This document shows positions 1 through 8,430 of a DNA stretch of 51,580 bases, in pieces. The stretch spans positions 1 through 51,580 of the forward strand of contig NZ_CAJLNI010000003.1 of assembly GCF_905207935.1 (NCBI RefSeq). Direction: 5' to 3'. Both the position numbers and the translations under genes were made by a program. The notes below the pieces were generated by a model. That model was not told where the DNA came from, made no database searches, and saw only the letters and a list, made by a program, of their open reading frames with translations. This DNA comes from an uncultured Haemophilus sp. GTDB lineage: Bacteria > Pseudomonadota > Gammaproteobacteria > Enterobacterales > Pasteurellaceae. Position 1 is the stretch's first letter. Each line of letters begins with the position of its first letter.

Positions 1-2
1 CG

Positions 3-872
3 ATGGCATGGGGATCTTTACCTATTGCGTTAAAACAGGTTTTATCCGTGATGACGCCACAAACGATCGTATGGTATCGATTTATTGTGGCATTTCTAGC
101 ACTCTTTATTTTGCTTGCTTATAAGAAAAAATTGCCACAATTTTTGAAAGGTGGTCAATTTATTTGGTTGGTAGTAATTGGTGTCATAGGGTTGTCTGGC
201 AACTTCTTCTTATTTAATAGCTCACTTAATTTTATCGATCCTTCTTCGGCTCAAATTTTTATTCACTTTTCCTCTTTTGGCATGTTGATTTGTGGTCTTT
301 TTGTCTTTAAAGAAAAGCTCGGATTACACCAAAAAATAGGTTTAGTCTTATTACTTGTAGGGTTAGTGCTTTTCTTCAATGATAAGCTAGGTGGGTTTCA
401 AGGAGAAAGCCGCTATTTAACGGGCGTATTATTAAGTCTGGCAGGTTCGTTAATTTGGGTTGCTTATGGTATGGCACAGAAATTAATGCTTCGCCGTTTT
501 AGTTCACCACAAATTTTATTAATGATTTATTTCGGTTGTCTTTTGGTATTTACGCCTGTTGCTGAATTTTCCCAAGTGAGAGAGCTCAGTCCGTTAGCAT
601 TTGGTTGTTTAGTTTATTGTTGCTTAAATACCTTATTTGGTTATGGTGCCTATGCCGAAGCCCTTAATCGCTGGGAGGTTTCTAAAGTAAGCGTTGTGAT
701 AACCTTAGTGCCACTATTTACCATTTTATTTGCTCATCTTGCGCATTATGTAAGCCCTGAGAATTTTGCCGCGCCAGAATTAAATATGATTAGCTATATC
801 GGGGCGTTTGTTGTAGTATGCGGAGCAATTTTGTCGGCAATCGGACATAAGTTATTACCGCAATCAAAGTAA
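3..872 (+). CDS. yhbE: EamA/DMT-family inner-membrane transporter, YhbE-like (5' end probably cut by window edge)
   Basis: This is a multi-spanning membrane protein of the drug/metabolite transporter superfamily; its substrate is unknown. The visible 289 residues form about nine to ten hydrophobic segments in two EamA-like halves. The first visible ATG falls inside what is normally the first transmembrane helix (WGSLPIALKQVL), and the reading frame may continue left of base 1, so the true start is probably outside the window. It sits just upstream of obgE, the same order as yhbE-obgE in E. coli, which is the main reason for the name. A Haemophilus uptake signal (872-880) overlaps its stop codon. 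Family assignment is firm; transport function is inferred only from the family. Confidence 0.8.
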   Translation: MAWGSLPIALKQVLSVMTPQTIVWYRFIVAFLALFILLAYKKKLPQFLKGGQFIWLVVIGVIGLSGNFFLFNSSLNFIDPSSAQIFIHFSSFGMLICGLFVFKEKLGLHQKIGLVLLLVGLVLFFNDKLGGFQGESRYLTGVLLSLAGSLIWVAYGMAQKLMLRRFSSPQILLMIYFGCLLVFTPVAEFSQVRELSPLAFGCLVYCCLNTLFGYGAYAEALNRWEVSKVSVVITLVPLFTILFAHLAHYVSPENFAAPELNMISYIGAFVVVCGAILSAIGHKLLPQSK

Positions 873-899
873 AGTGCGGTTAAATATTGGAGAGTTTTT

Positions 900-2072
900 A
901 TGAAATTTATTGATGAAGCCCTGATTCGTGTGGAAGCAGGGGATGGTGGAAACGGTTGTGTAAGTTTCCGCCGTGAAAAATTTATCCCCAAAGGTGGCCC
1001 TGATGGCGGTGATGGCGGTGATGGCGGTGATGTTTATTTGGTTGCAGACGAAAACTTAAATACCTTGATCGATTATCGTTTTACGAAACGTTTTGCAGCT
1101 GAGCGCGGTGAGAATGGCCATAGTTCAGATTGTACAGGTCGCCGTGGTAAGGATATTACATTACGTGTGCCGGTGGGAACGCGTGCAATTGATAATGATA
1201 CCAAAGAAGTGCTTGGCGATTTAACAAAGCATGGCGCCAAAATGTTAGTGGCGAAAGGCGGTTATCATGGTTTAGGGAACACACGTTTCAAATCTTCAGT
1301 GAACCGTGCACCTCGCCAAAAAACCATGGGTACACCAGGTGAAAAACGCGATTTATTATTAGAATTAATGCTTCTTGCGGACGTCGGGATGTTAGGTTTA
1401 CCGAATGCAGGTAAATCCACCTTTATTCGTGCCGTTTCAGCCGCAAAACCAAAAGTCGCTGATTATCCATTTACCACTTTAGTGCCAAGTTTAGGTGTAG
1501 TGAAAGTGGATGAGAGCCATAGCTTTGTAGTGGCAGATATTCCTGGATTGATTGAAGGCGCATCAGATGGTGCAGGTTTAGGAATTCGTTTCTTAAAACA
1601 CTTGGAACGTTGTCGAGTGTTAATTCATTTAGTGGATATTAACCCAATTGATGAATCCGATCCTGCTGATAATATTGCGATCATCGAGTCAGAATTATTC
1701 CAATATAGCGAAAAATTGGCAGATAAACCGCGTTGGTTAGTCTTCAATAAAATTGATACGATGACAGAAGAAGAGGCGCATGAACGAGCACAAGAGATTA
1801 CCGAACGTCTTGGTTGGGAAGAAGGCTATCACCTTATTTCTGCCGCAACCGGTAAAAATGTGCCACCACTTTGTCGTGATATTATGGATTTCATTGAAGC
1901 GAATCCACGTGATGCGGAAGTAGAAGAAAATAAACCAGAAGAAGTCAAATTCAAATGGGAAGACTACCATCAAGAACAGCTCGCTGAACATCAATTTGAT
2001 GATGAAGATGACGACTGGGATGATTGGGATGAAGAAGATGAAGAGGGTGTTGAGTTTATTTATAAACCTTAA
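900..2072 (+). CDS. obgE: Obg-family GTPase ObgE/CgtA
   Basis: This is an essential ribosome-associated GTPase involved in 50S subunit maturation and stress signalling. The N-terminal glycine-rich Obg fold contains GDGGNG and repeated GGDGGD motifs within the first 50 residues. The G domain follows, with GLPNAGKST (G1), DIPGLIEGA (G3), NKID (G4) and SAATGK (G5). The 390-residue length matches the family. The C-terminus is a very acidic Asp/Glu tail with two DDWD-type blocks. The ATG at 900 lies shortly after the upstream transporter gene and follows GGAG (889-892), so the two genes may be cotranscribed. A strong hairpin terminator follows. Confidence 0.97.
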   Translation: MKFIDEALIRVEAGDGGNGCVSFRREKFIPKGGPDGGDGGDGGDVYLVADENLNTLIDYRFTKRFAAERGENGHSSDCTGRRGKDITLRVPVGTRAIDNDTKEVLGDLTKHGAKMLVAKGGYHGLGNTRFKSSVNRAPRQKTMGTPGEKRDLLLELMLLADVGMLGLPNAGKSTFIRAVSAAKPKVADYPFTTLVPSLGVVKVDESHSFVVADIPGLIEGASDGAGLGIRFLKHLERCRVLIHLVDINPIDESDPADNIAIIESELFQYSEKLADKPRWLVFNKIDTMTEEEAHERAQEITERLGWEEGYHLISAATGKNVPPLCRDIMDFIEANPRDAEVEENKPEEVKFKWEDYHQEQLAEHQFDDEDDDWDDWDEEDEEGVEFIYKP

Positions 2073-2082
2073 TGCCTAAATG

Positions 2083-2116
2083 AAAAAAGAGCGGAAATTT
2101 GACCGCTCTTTTTTTT
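2083..2116 (+). terminator. Rho-independent terminator after obgE
   Basis: A-rich stem AAAAAAGAGCGG pairs with CCGCTCTTTTTT around an 8-base loop and ends in a T-run. It lies between obgE and the convergent rpmJ gene, so it may act on both strands. Confidence 0.85.
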
Positions 2117-2123
2117 ATTGGGG

Positions 2124-2261
2124 TTAACCTTTCTTTTTTCCACCTTGACGCGCTTTAAAGCGAGGGTTGGTTTTCGAAATGACATAGACGACACCGTGGC
2201 GACGAACAATTTTGCAGCCAGGACGGTTTTTTGCGCTTTTGAGTGAAGATAATACTTTCAT
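2124..2261 (-). CDS. rpmJ: 50S ribosomal protein L36, C-minus (type B) form
   Basis: This is a 45-residue basic protein beginning MKVLSSLKSAKNRPGCKIVR and ending in a Gly/Lys-rich tail. It has the length and sequence character of L36. Only one cysteine is visible (residue 16), so the zinc-ribbon cysteines and histidine of the usual C-plus L36 are missing. That matches the zinc-independent YkgO-type paralogue. It follows the L31 gene after a 9-base gap on the same strand and is presumably cotranscribed, mirroring the ykgM-ykgO pair that replaces zinc-containing L31/L36 under zinc limitation in enterobacteria. The zinc-sparing role here is inferred from family knowledge. Confidence 0.93.
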   Translation of the reverse strand: MKVLSSLKSAKNRPGCKIVRRHGVVYVISKTNPRFKARQGGKKKG

Positions 2262-2270
2262 TGAACATTC

Positions 2271-2537
2271 CTATTTTGATTTAAATGCGCCAAATTTACC
2301 GTAACGGCTTGCAAATTCACTTGCACGACCTTCGTTACCAATTTGACGAGTTTTACCGGTATAAAATGGGTGAGAAGCAGATGAGGTATCGCACATAAAT
2401 ACAGGGTATTCATTACCATCTTCCCATTTCATGGTGTTGTTGGTTTTAGCACAAGAACGGATGAGAAAGCCTTGTTTTGCATTGGAATCGTAAAATAAAA
2501 CGGTACGATAATTTTCAGGGTGAATGCCTTTTTTCAT
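2271..2537 (-). CDS. rpmE2: 50S ribosomal protein L31 type B (zinc-independent)
   Basis: This is an 88-residue ribosomal protein starting MKKGIHPENYRTVLFYD and containing the L31 signature SHPFYTGKTRQ near residues 56-66. Type A L31 carries a CxxC zinc motif. Here only isolated cysteines are present (SCAKTN, FMCDT), so this is the zinc-free type B paralogue (YkgM-like). It is first in a two-gene unit with the C-minus L36. The start is preceded by AAGGAGCTCT (minus strand), a clear ribosome-binding site. A Fur-family-like box about 50 bases upstream suggests metal-dependent control. Confidence 0.95.
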   Translation of the reverse strand: MKKGIHPENYRTVLFYDSNAKQGFLIRSCAKTNNTMKWEDGNEYPVFMCDTSSASHPFYTGKTRQIGNEGRASEFASRYGKFGAFKSK

Positions 2538-2588
2538 TAGAGCTCCTTATATAACGAAAAGAATTGGGCGAAGATACTAATTCAAAAG

Positions 2589-2607
2589 AGAATGATTATC
2601 AATATAA
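2589..2607 (-). promoter_or_regulatory. Fur/Zur-family-like operator upstream of rpmE2-rpmJ
   Basis: The 19 bases GAGAATGATTATCAATATA match the classical Fur box GATAATGATAATCATTATC at about 15 of 19 positions by eye. The site is 52-70 bases upstream of the rpmE2 start, where a promoter would be expected. Zur is the known regulator of this gene pair in other gammaproteobacteria, but the match looks more Fur-like than Zur-like, so the identity of the regulator is open. Confidence 0.5.
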
Positions 2608-2650
2608 TTTTATTCATAGCTATGAGAATTTTTTTCATATTGAGAAAAAG

Positions 2651-2679
2651 AAAAATGCCTTTCGGTTGAAAGGCATTTT
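2651..2679 (-). terminator. Rho-independent terminator after smpB
   Basis: Stem ATGCCTTTC / GAAAGGCAT with a GGTT loop lies 19 bases past the smpB stop. On the minus strand it is followed by a short T-run. Confidence 0.8.
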
Positions 2680-2697
2680 GTCAGTTTGGAGGGAGCG

Positions 2698-3180
2698 TTA
2701 TCCACGATGTGCATTTTTCATAATACGCTCTTTCGCCACTTTCCATTCACGCTCTTTAATATCATCACGTTTATCATGTTGTTTTTTACCTTTCGCAAGA
2801 CCGATTTTGATCTTTGCCCAAGCGCCTTTCCAATAAAGAGAAAGGGCAACAATGGTAAAACCATCACGGCTTGATTTACCGAAAAGATTATCCAGTTCAC
2901 GTTTATTCAATAAAAGCTTACGTGTACGCGTCGGATCGCAAACCACGTGGGTAGAGGCCAAGCTTAATGGTTGAATGGTTGCGCCAAATAAATAGGCTTC
3001 ACCGTTTTTAAAAATGATGTAGCTGTCGCTGATATTGGCTTTACCTGCGCGCATTGATTTTACTTCCCAACCTTGTAATTCAAGGCCGGCTTCAATTTCA
3101 TCTTCAATAAAATATTCGTGTCGAGCTCGTTTATTTAACGCAATGGTGTTGGAGCCGACTTTGACTTTTTTCTTGGTCAT
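2698..3180 (-). CDS. smpB: SsrA-binding protein SmpB
   Basis: SmpB binds tmRNA and is needed for trans-translation, the rescue of stalled ribosomes. The protein is 160 residues with the typical core: an N-terminal KKVKVGSNTIALNKRARHEYFIED, then GLELQGWEVKSMRAGKANISDSY, LLLNKRELDNLFG and ALSLYWKGAWAKIKIGLAKGKKQHDKRDDIK. The basic C-terminal tail that reads the mRNA channel is present. It is monocistronic here, bounded by its own terminator downstream and by a terminator after arcA upstream. Nothing unusual is seen. Confidence 0.97.
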   Translation of the reverse strand: MTKKKVKVGSNTIALNKRARHEYFIEDEIEAGLELQGWEVKSMRAGKANISDSYIIFKNGEAYLFGATIQPLSLASTHVVCDPTRTRKLLLNKRELDNLFGKSSRDGFTIVALSLYWKGAWAKIKIGLAKGKKQHDKRDDIKEREWKVAKERIMKNAHRG

Positions 3181-3250
3181 TGTTATCCGTTGTTTATTAA
3201 TCGTAAATTGGCGTTGATTTTACCGAATCTCGCCGTGGATAGCAAAAAAC

Positions 3251-3276
3251 AAAAGGCTGATTTGACTCAGCCTTTT
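3251..3276 (-). terminator. Rho-independent terminator after arcA
   Basis: Stem AAAAGGCTGA / TCAGCCTTTT with a 6-base loop lies 17 bases beyond the arcA stop. The T-run is on the minus strand. Confidence 0.85.
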
Positions 3277-3292
3277 ATTACTTAATGATCGA

Positions 3293-4006
3293 TTACTCTT
3301 CTAATTCACCACAGAAACGATAGCCTTCACCATGCACGGTAGCAATGATTTCTGGGGTATTAGGATGATCTTCAAAATGTTTTCGAATACGACGAATTGT
3401 TACATCCACAGTACGATCTTGTGGTTTTAATTCACGTCCTGTCATTTTTAGCAATAATTCTTCACGAGTTTGCAATTTGCCAGGGTTTTCGCAGAAATGC
3501 AACATGGCACGGAATTCACTACGAGGCAGTTTAAATTCAACGCCTTCAGGTGTGATTAAATTATGGCTATTTAAATCCAGTGTCCACCCATTAAAACGAT
3601 AGTTCTCACGTTGTAAATGGGTTTCTTTGCCATTTAGTGTCATGGTGCGATGCAATAAATTTCGTGCACGAATGGTGAGTTCTCTTGGGTTAAATGGCTT
3701 AGTGAGATAATCATCTGCCCCAATTTCCAAGCCTAAAATTTTATCGACCTCGTTATCTCGCCCCGTGAGGAAGATTAATGGAATTGCAGCTTTCTCACGT
3801 AATTCACGCCCCAGTAATAAACCATTTTTACCGGGTAAGTTAATATCTAATACGATGAGATTGACCGTTTCTGAGTTTAACTGACGATACATTTCCGCAC
3901 CATCTTGTGCTTGTAATACCTCATAGCCCTCAGCTTCAAAAATTCCTTTTAACGTATTACGGGTTACCGCTTCATCTTCCACGATGAGAATTTTTGGGGT
4001 AGCCAT
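3293..4006 (-). CDS. arcA: Two-component response regulator ArcA
   Basis: ArcA is an OmpR/PhoB-type response regulator that represses respiratory and TCA-cycle genes under low oxygen when phosphorylated by ArcB. The receiver domain shows the acidic pair around residue 11, the phospho-acceptor Asp54 (VLDINLPGKNG) and Lys103 (LTKPF). The winged-helix DNA-binding domain follows (TVDVTIRRIRKHFEDHP, VHGEGYRF). The length of 237 residues fits. It is divergent from dsbD with a 176-base intergenic region. No arcB lies in the window. Confidence 0.96.
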   Translation of the reverse strand: MATPKILIVEDEAVTRNTLKGIFEAEGYEVLQAQDGAEMYRQLNSETVNLIVLDINLPGKNGLLLGRELREKAAIPLIFLTGRDNEVDKILGLEIGADDYLTKPFNPRELTIRARNLLHRTMTLNGKETHLQRENYRFNGWTLDLNSHNLITPEGVEFKLPRSEFRAMLHFCENPGKLQTREELLLKMTGRELKPQDRTVDVTIRRIRKHFEDHPNTPEIIATVHGEGYRFCGELEE

Positions 4007-4105
4007 TCATTGCTCCTTGTTATATTTTATTATGAGCGTATTCTATAATTGTAACATTGCTGTAACAACAGAAAAGTGCAGTCATTGTTTAAATTACATT
4101 TAATT

Positions 4106-4155
4106 TTATGATCTAAGTCATAAATTATTAACATTCTGCTTATCTATGCTAGAAT
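4106..4155 (+). promoter_or_regulatory. dsbD promoter with CRP-like dyad
   Basis: A TTAACA hexamer (4128-4133) and a TAGAAT hexamer with an upstream TG (4150-4155), 16 bases apart, form a good sigma70-type promoter ending 27 bases before dsbD. Just upstream is the dyad TTATGATCTAAGTCATAA (4106-4123), which matches the CRP core at about 12 of 16 positions. The promoter is seen in sequence; CRP binding is inference. Confidence 0.5.
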
Positions 4156-4182
4156 TTTAGCAGGAACAATAGTTGGAACTTT

Positions 4183-5952
4183 ATGATGAAGCGAATTCTT
4201 CTTTTTTTATTTTTTATTTTTACCGCACTTTCCACTCAAGCCGGTCTTTTTGATAAGAAACCGGCTTTCTTACCTGTGGATGAAGCTTTTCAATTTTCAG
4301 CTGCGAAAAGCGAGAATCAAGAAAATGTGATCGTCAATTGGTCGATTGCAGAAGGGTATTATCTCTATCAAGAGAAAATTTCCGTGAAGCTCAATCAAGA
4401 AGAAAATTCATCATTTGATTTACCTACATTTTCTATTTCACCCGAAGATTATAACGATCCTTATTTCGGCTCAATGAAGATTTTCAAAAAGCCTGTGCAA
4501 GCTATTTTTAAAGCGAGTCAGCCGCCATTAAAAGCAGAAGATGTGGTTGAGATTACTTACCAAGGTTGTACTGAGGGCTTTTGTTATCCGCCTGAAGTGA
4601 AAGAAATTAAAGTGGCAGATTTGTCTATTGCACAGGTCGCTAATACTGAAAAAACATCGGAAAACTCGACCGCACTTTCAGCACAACCCAAAGCAGAACA
4701 AGACCGTTTAGCGGAAAGTTTATTTAACAGCAAATATGCTGTATTTGGTTTCTTCTTGTTAGGATTAGGTTTGGCCTTTACCCCTTGTGTATTGCCAATG
4801 CTACCACTGCTTTCAGCGATTGTTATTGGTCAAAATCAACGCCCTAATATGTGGCGCGCTTTTGCATTAAGTTTTGTGTATGTGCAGGGGATGGCGGTGA
4901 CTTACACCTTATTAGGCTTGGTTGTGGCTGCAATTGGTTTACCATTCCAAGTGGCTTTGCAACATCCTTATGTGATGATTGGTCTATCAATTATCTTTGT
5001 CTTGTTAGCATTGTCGATGTTTGGCGTATTTACCTTACAGCTCCCAAGCTCTTTACAAACAAAACTCTCTTTACTTAGCCAACAGCAAAAAGCCGGTGCT
5101 TTTGGTGGCGTGTTCTTAATGGGCATGATTGCGGGACTTGTGGCTTCACCTTGCACATCAGCACCGCTTTCTGGCGCCTTGCTTTATGTGGCGCAGAGTG
5201 GGGATTTGTTTACAGGTGCGATCACGCTTTATTTGCTCGCGTTGGGCATGGGCGTACCGCTGATTTTAATCACTTTATTTGGGAATAAAATCCTGCCTAA
5301 ATCAGGCATGTGGATGGAAACGGTCAAAAAGCTCTTTGGCTTTGTGATGCTCGCATTACCGGTATTCTTAATTTCTCGTATTTTGCCGGATGAATGGACA
5401 CCAAGATTATGGGCGATGCTCGGTACCGCATTTTTCATTTGGTTTGCTTTCCAAATGCCGAAAAATGGTACAGGTTGGGTATTCCGAATTCTCTTTTTAG
5501 TCGCGGCAATGATTAGTGTTAAACCGCTTCAAACTTGGGTTTGGGGCGAAGCCTCAACACCAAGTGCGGTCGGAAATAAAGCTGTTTCTCATGTTGAATT
5601 TAAGAAAGTGAAAAGCGAAGCTGAATTGCAACAAGCACTTGCTGAAAATAACAAATCACTTGTGATGCTTGATCTTTATGCGGATTGGTGTGTGGCTTGT
5701 AAAGAGTTTGAAAAAGAAACATTTAGTGATCCAAGTGTACAAAAAGCTTTTTCTGATATGTTGCTCCTTCAAGTGGATATGACGAAAAACTCCGAAGAAA
5801 ACCGCGCTTTAATGACAAAATATAAAGTGTTAGGTTTACCGACGATTTTATTCTTTAACCGAGATGGAAAAGAAATAGAAGGGAGTCGTGTTAACGGATT
5901 CATGCCGCCAGTTGAGTTTTTACAATGGATTCAGAAAATCAGCAAAGTGTAA
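4183..5952 (+). CDS. dsbD: Thiol:disulfide interchange protein DsbD
   Basis: DsbD passes electrons from cytoplasmic thioredoxin across the inner membrane to periplasmic DsbC, DsbG and CcmG. A signal peptide (first ~20 residues) precedes the N-terminal periplasmic domain with Cys129 and Cys134 (CTEGFC). Eight or so membrane segments follow, with the redox cysteines Cys202 (FTPCVLP) and Cys324 (ASPCTSAP). The C-terminal thioredoxin-like domain has the CVAC active site at 503-506. All six catalytic cysteines are present. At 589 residues it is full length. Two adjacent ATG codons at 4183 and 4186 are both plausible starts. Confidence 0.96.
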   Translation: MMKRILLFLFFIFTALSTQAGLFDKKPAFLPVDEAFQFSAAKSENQENVIVNWSIAEGYYLYQEKISVKLNQEENSSFDLPTFSISPEDYNDPYFGSMKIFKKPVQAIFKASQPPLKAEDVVEITYQGCTEGFCYPPEVKEIKVADLSIAQVANTEKTSENSTALSAQPKAEQDRLAESLFNSKYAVFGFFLLGLGLAFTPCVLPMLPLLSAIVIGQNQRPNMWRAFALSFVYVQGMAVTYTLLGLVVAAIGLPFQVALQHPYVMIGLSIIFVLLALSMFGVFTLQLPSSLQTKLSLLSQQQKAGAFGGVFLMGMIAGLVASPCTSAPLSGALLYVAQSGDLFTGAITLYLLALGMGVPLILITLFGNKILPKSGMWMETVKKLFGFVMLALPVFLISRILPDEWTPRLWAMLGTAFFIWFAFQMPKNGTGWVFRILFLVAAMISVKPLQTWVWGEASTPSAVGNKAVSHVEFKKVKSEAELQQALAENNKSLVMLDLYADWCVACKEFEKETFSDPSVQKAFSDMLLLQVDMTKNSEENRALMTKYKVLGLPTILFFNRDGKEIEGSRVNGFMPPVEFLQWIQKISKV

Positions 5953-6069
5953 GATTATTTCCTAATAGTAAAAAGTCCTTTTCGATTTGAGGTATTGTTT
6001 GGCTTTGAGTTAATCATTAGTATACGCCCCGTTCTCAAACCACTTTTTATTTTTTATTAGGAAAACTTT

Positions 6070-6468
6070 ATGAAAAACTTAGAAAAATACGCTCCGTATG
6101 TTTTAGCTTTATTACGTATCGTCGCTGCGTATATGTTTATCTTACACGGCACAGCGAAATTCTGGGAATTCCCAATTTCGATGACGGGCGGTAACGGCGC
6201 AGTGGGCGATCCACTGATGATTGTTGGTGGAGTAATCGAGATTGTTGGTTCAATCCTATTAATTTTGGGTTTATTTGTTCGTCCTGCGGCATTTATCCTT
6301 TCAGGTCAAATGGCTTATGCGTATTTCTTTATGCACGCTGCAGGTAAAGGGAATTTATTTTTCCCAATCGCGAACGGTGGTGAACTTGCTTTACTTTACT
6401 CTCTCGTGTTCTTCTATTTTGTGTTTGCGGGTGCTGGCGCATTTTCTCTAGACAATCGCAAACGTTAA
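6070..6468 (+). CDS. DoxX-family membrane protein
   Basis: This is a small 132-residue inner-membrane protein with four hydrophobic helices. It has the DoxX family pattern: ALLRIVAAYMFILHGTAKFWEFP near the N-terminus, a central GGVIEIVGSILLILGLFVRPAA segment, and a last helix ending in a short basic tail. Members are linked to redox or membrane stress in some bacteria, but the function of this one is unknown. AGGAAAAC precedes the ATG. It has its own terminator, so it is likely monocistronic. It is not in an obvious operon with dsbD, which ends 117 bases upstream. Confidence 0.85.
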   Translation: MKNLEKYAPYVLALLRIVAAYMFILHGTAKFWEFPISMTGGNGAVGDPLMIVGGVIEIVGSILLILGLFVRPAAFILSGQMAYAYFFMHAAGKGNLFFPIANGGELALLYSLVFFYFVFAGAGAFSLDNRKR

Positions 6469-6490
6469 TCAATTATCTCATTCATTTGTT

Positions 6491-6518
6491 GCCCGCATTT
6501 CGCGGGCCTTTTTGTTTT
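6491..6518 (+). terminator. Rho-independent terminator after doxX gene
   Basis: GC-rich stem GCCCGC / GCGGGC with an ATTTC loop is followed by CCTTTTTGTTTTT. Confidence 0.88.
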
Positions 6519-6583
6519 TAAAATAGATTAAATAAATCACCGCACTTTTAAGTGAGCTTACCAGAAAAATTTTTTCTATATAA

Positions 6584-6605
6584 ACGCAAACGTTTGCGCT
6601 ATAAT
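6584..6605 (+). promoter_or_regulatory. PurR operator and -10 box of purH
   Basis: ACGCAAACGTTTGCGC at 6584-6599 is a near-perfect PurR palindrome (consensus ACGCAAACGTTTGCGT). It is directly followed by a perfect TATAAT -10 hexamer at 6600-6605, about 43 bases before the purH start. Binding of PurR would block RNA polymerase, giving purine-dependent repression of purH and possibly of purD behind it. Confidence 0.9.
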
Positions 6606-6647
6606 TCCCCCCGCTTATTTTTAACCATTTAATGAAAGGAAAATGTA

Positions 6648-8246
6648 ATGACAGATCGTCCAATTCGTCAGGCTTTACTGAGTGTTTCTGATAAAACCGG
6701 TATCGTAGAATTTGCTCAAGGCTTAGTACAGCGTGGTGTAAAACTACTTTCCACAGGCGGTACCGCAAAATTATTGGAGCAACATGGTTTACCGGTGACA
6801 GAAGTGTCTGATTATACGGGATTCCCAGAAATGATGGACGGTCGTGTGAAAACCTTACATCCAAAAGTACATGGCGGTATTCTTGGTCGTCGTGGTACAG
6901 ATGACGTTATCATGCAGCAACATGGCATTGAAGGCATTGATATGGTCGTTGTGAATTTATATCCATTTGCCGCAACAGTAGCGAAGCCAAATTGTACGTT
7001 AGAAGACGCGGTAGAAAATATCGATATCGGCGGACCAACCATGGTGCGTTCTGCAGCGAAAAACCACAAAGATGTGGCGATCGTGGTGAATAATCATGAT
7101 TTTAACAACATTCTTGCTGAAATGGATAAACACCACAACAGCCTAACACTTGAAACTCGTTTTGACCTTGCGATTAAAGCATTTGAACATACCGCTCAAT
7201 ATGATTCTATGATTGCTAACTACTTTGGACAAATGGTGAAACCGTATCATGTAGCAGAGGAAGAAGACGCGAGTGCGAAGTGCGGTCAATTCCCACGTAC
7301 TTTAAACCTTAACTTTGTGCGTAAACAAACCATGCGTTACGGTGAAAACTCTCATCAAAATGCGGCTTTCTACGTTGATTTAAATGTGAAAGAAGCGAGC
7401 GTAGCCACCGCTCATCAATTACAAGGTAAAGCCTTGTCTTACAATAATATTGCTGACACCGATGCAGCACTTGAATGCGTGAAAGAATTTGATGAGCCGG
7501 CTTGTGTGATCGTTAAACATGCGAATCCATGCGGTGTGGCTTTAGGTAAAGATATTTTAGACGCCTACAACCGTGCTTACCAAACCGATCCAACTTCTGC
7601 ATTTGGCGGCATTATTGCTTTCAATCGTGAATTAGACGAAAAAACTGCGAATGAAATCGTGGAACGTCAATTTGTTGAAGTGATTATTGCACCGAAAGTA
7701 TCAGCTGAAGCGCAAGAAGTGGTGAAACGTAAGAAAAATGTTCGTTTGCTTGAATGTGGTGAATGGACTTCACGTTCTGAACGTCTAGATTTTAAACGTG
7801 TAAACGGTGGTTTATTAGTACAAGATGCGGATTTAGGCATGGTTGGTGTGGATGATTTAAAAGTGGTAAGTAAACGTCAGCCAACTGAACAAGAACTAAA
7901 AGACTTACTGTTCTGCTGGAAAGTAGCAAAATTTGTGAAATCTAATGCCATTGTTTATGCTAAAGATAATCAAACTATTGGCATCGGTGCTGGCCAAATG
8001 AGCCGCGTATATTCTGCGAAGATTGCGGGTATTAAAGCGCAGGATGAAGGTTTAACCGTAGCCGGTTGTGTAATGGCATCTGATGCGTTTTTCCCATTCC
8101 GTGACGGTATTGATGCGGCGGCGAAAGTAGGGATTCAATGTGTTATCCATCCGGGTGGTTCAATGCGCGATCAAGAAGTCATTGACGCAGCGGATGAACA
8201 TAATATGGTGATGGTATTAACTGGAATGCGTCATTTTAGACATTAA
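6648..8246 (+). CDS. purH: Bifunctional AICAR transformylase / IMP cyclohydrolase PurH
   Basis: PurH catalyses the last two steps of de novo IMP synthesis. The N-terminal IMP cyclohydrolase domain shows LSVSDKTGIVEFA, STGGTAKLL and MMDGRVKTLHPKVHGGIL. The C-terminal transformylase domain shows RYGENSHQNAAFY, VIVKHANPCGVALG with the catalytic Lys-His pair, DPTSAFGGIIAFNRE and the closing GMRHFRH. The 532-residue length is standard. AAAGGAAA precedes the ATG. Regulation by PurR is indicated by the operator at 6584. purD follows in the same orientation after a 184-base gap containing a REP-like element. Confidence 0.98.
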   Translation: MTDRPIRQALLSVSDKTGIVEFAQGLVQRGVKLLSTGGTAKLLEQHGLPVTEVSDYTGFPEMMDGRVKTLHPKVHGGILGRRGTDDVIMQQHGIEGIDMVVVNLYPFAATVAKPNCTLEDAVENIDIGGPTMVRSAAKNHKDVAIVVNNHDFNNILAEMDKHHNSLTLETRFDLAIKAFEHTAQYDSMIANYFGQMVKPYHVAEEEDASAKCGQFPRTLNLNFVRKQTMRYGENSHQNAAFYVDLNVKEASVATAHQLQGKALSYNNIADTDAALECVKEFDEPACVIVKHANPCGVALGKDILDAYNRAYQTDPTSAFGGIIAFNRELDEKTANEIVERQFVEVIIAPKVSAEAQEVVKRKKNVRLLECGEWTSRSERLDFKRVNGGLLVQDADLGMVGVDDLKVVSKRQPTEQELKDLLFCWKVAKFVKSNAIVYAKDNQTIGIGAGQMSRVYSAKIAGIKAQDEGLTVAGCVMASDAFFPFRDGIDAAAKVGIQCVIHPGGSMRDQEVIDAADEHNMVMVLTGMRHFRH

Positions 8247-8259
8247 TTTATCTAACTAT

Positions 8260-8373
8260 CCCCCTCTTTAGCAAAGAGGGGAAGGGGAGATTTGGCAGAA
8301 GTGATTTCAAGCTCATACTAAATTCAATATCGTTTAAATCTCCCCCTAGCCCCCTCTTTACAAAAGAGGGGGG
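8260..8373. repeat. REP/BIME-like intergenic palindromic element between purH and purD
   Basis: Nested inverted repeats are visible. Hairpin 1 is CCCCTCTTT (8261-8269) with AAAGAGGGG (8273-8281). Hairpin 2 is CCCCCTCTTT (8350-8359) with AAAGAGGGGG (8363-8372). An outer pair GGGGAGATTT (8284-8293) and AAATCTCCCC (8336-8345) encloses a 42-base non-palindromic core. The two hairpins resemble each other, the layout of a mobile palindromic repeat unit. Its role (mRNA stability, attenuation or none) is unknown. Confidence 0.75.
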
Positions 8374-8430
8374 AATTACAGGAAAAAATAGCCGCACTTT
8401 TTTAAATTAGGCATACGCAAGGACTATAAC

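Noticed and set aside
2564..2836. Plus-strand open frame across the rpmE2 promoter, smpB terminator and smpB end
   Set aside because: It crosses a terminator and is antisense to smpB; no family resemblance.
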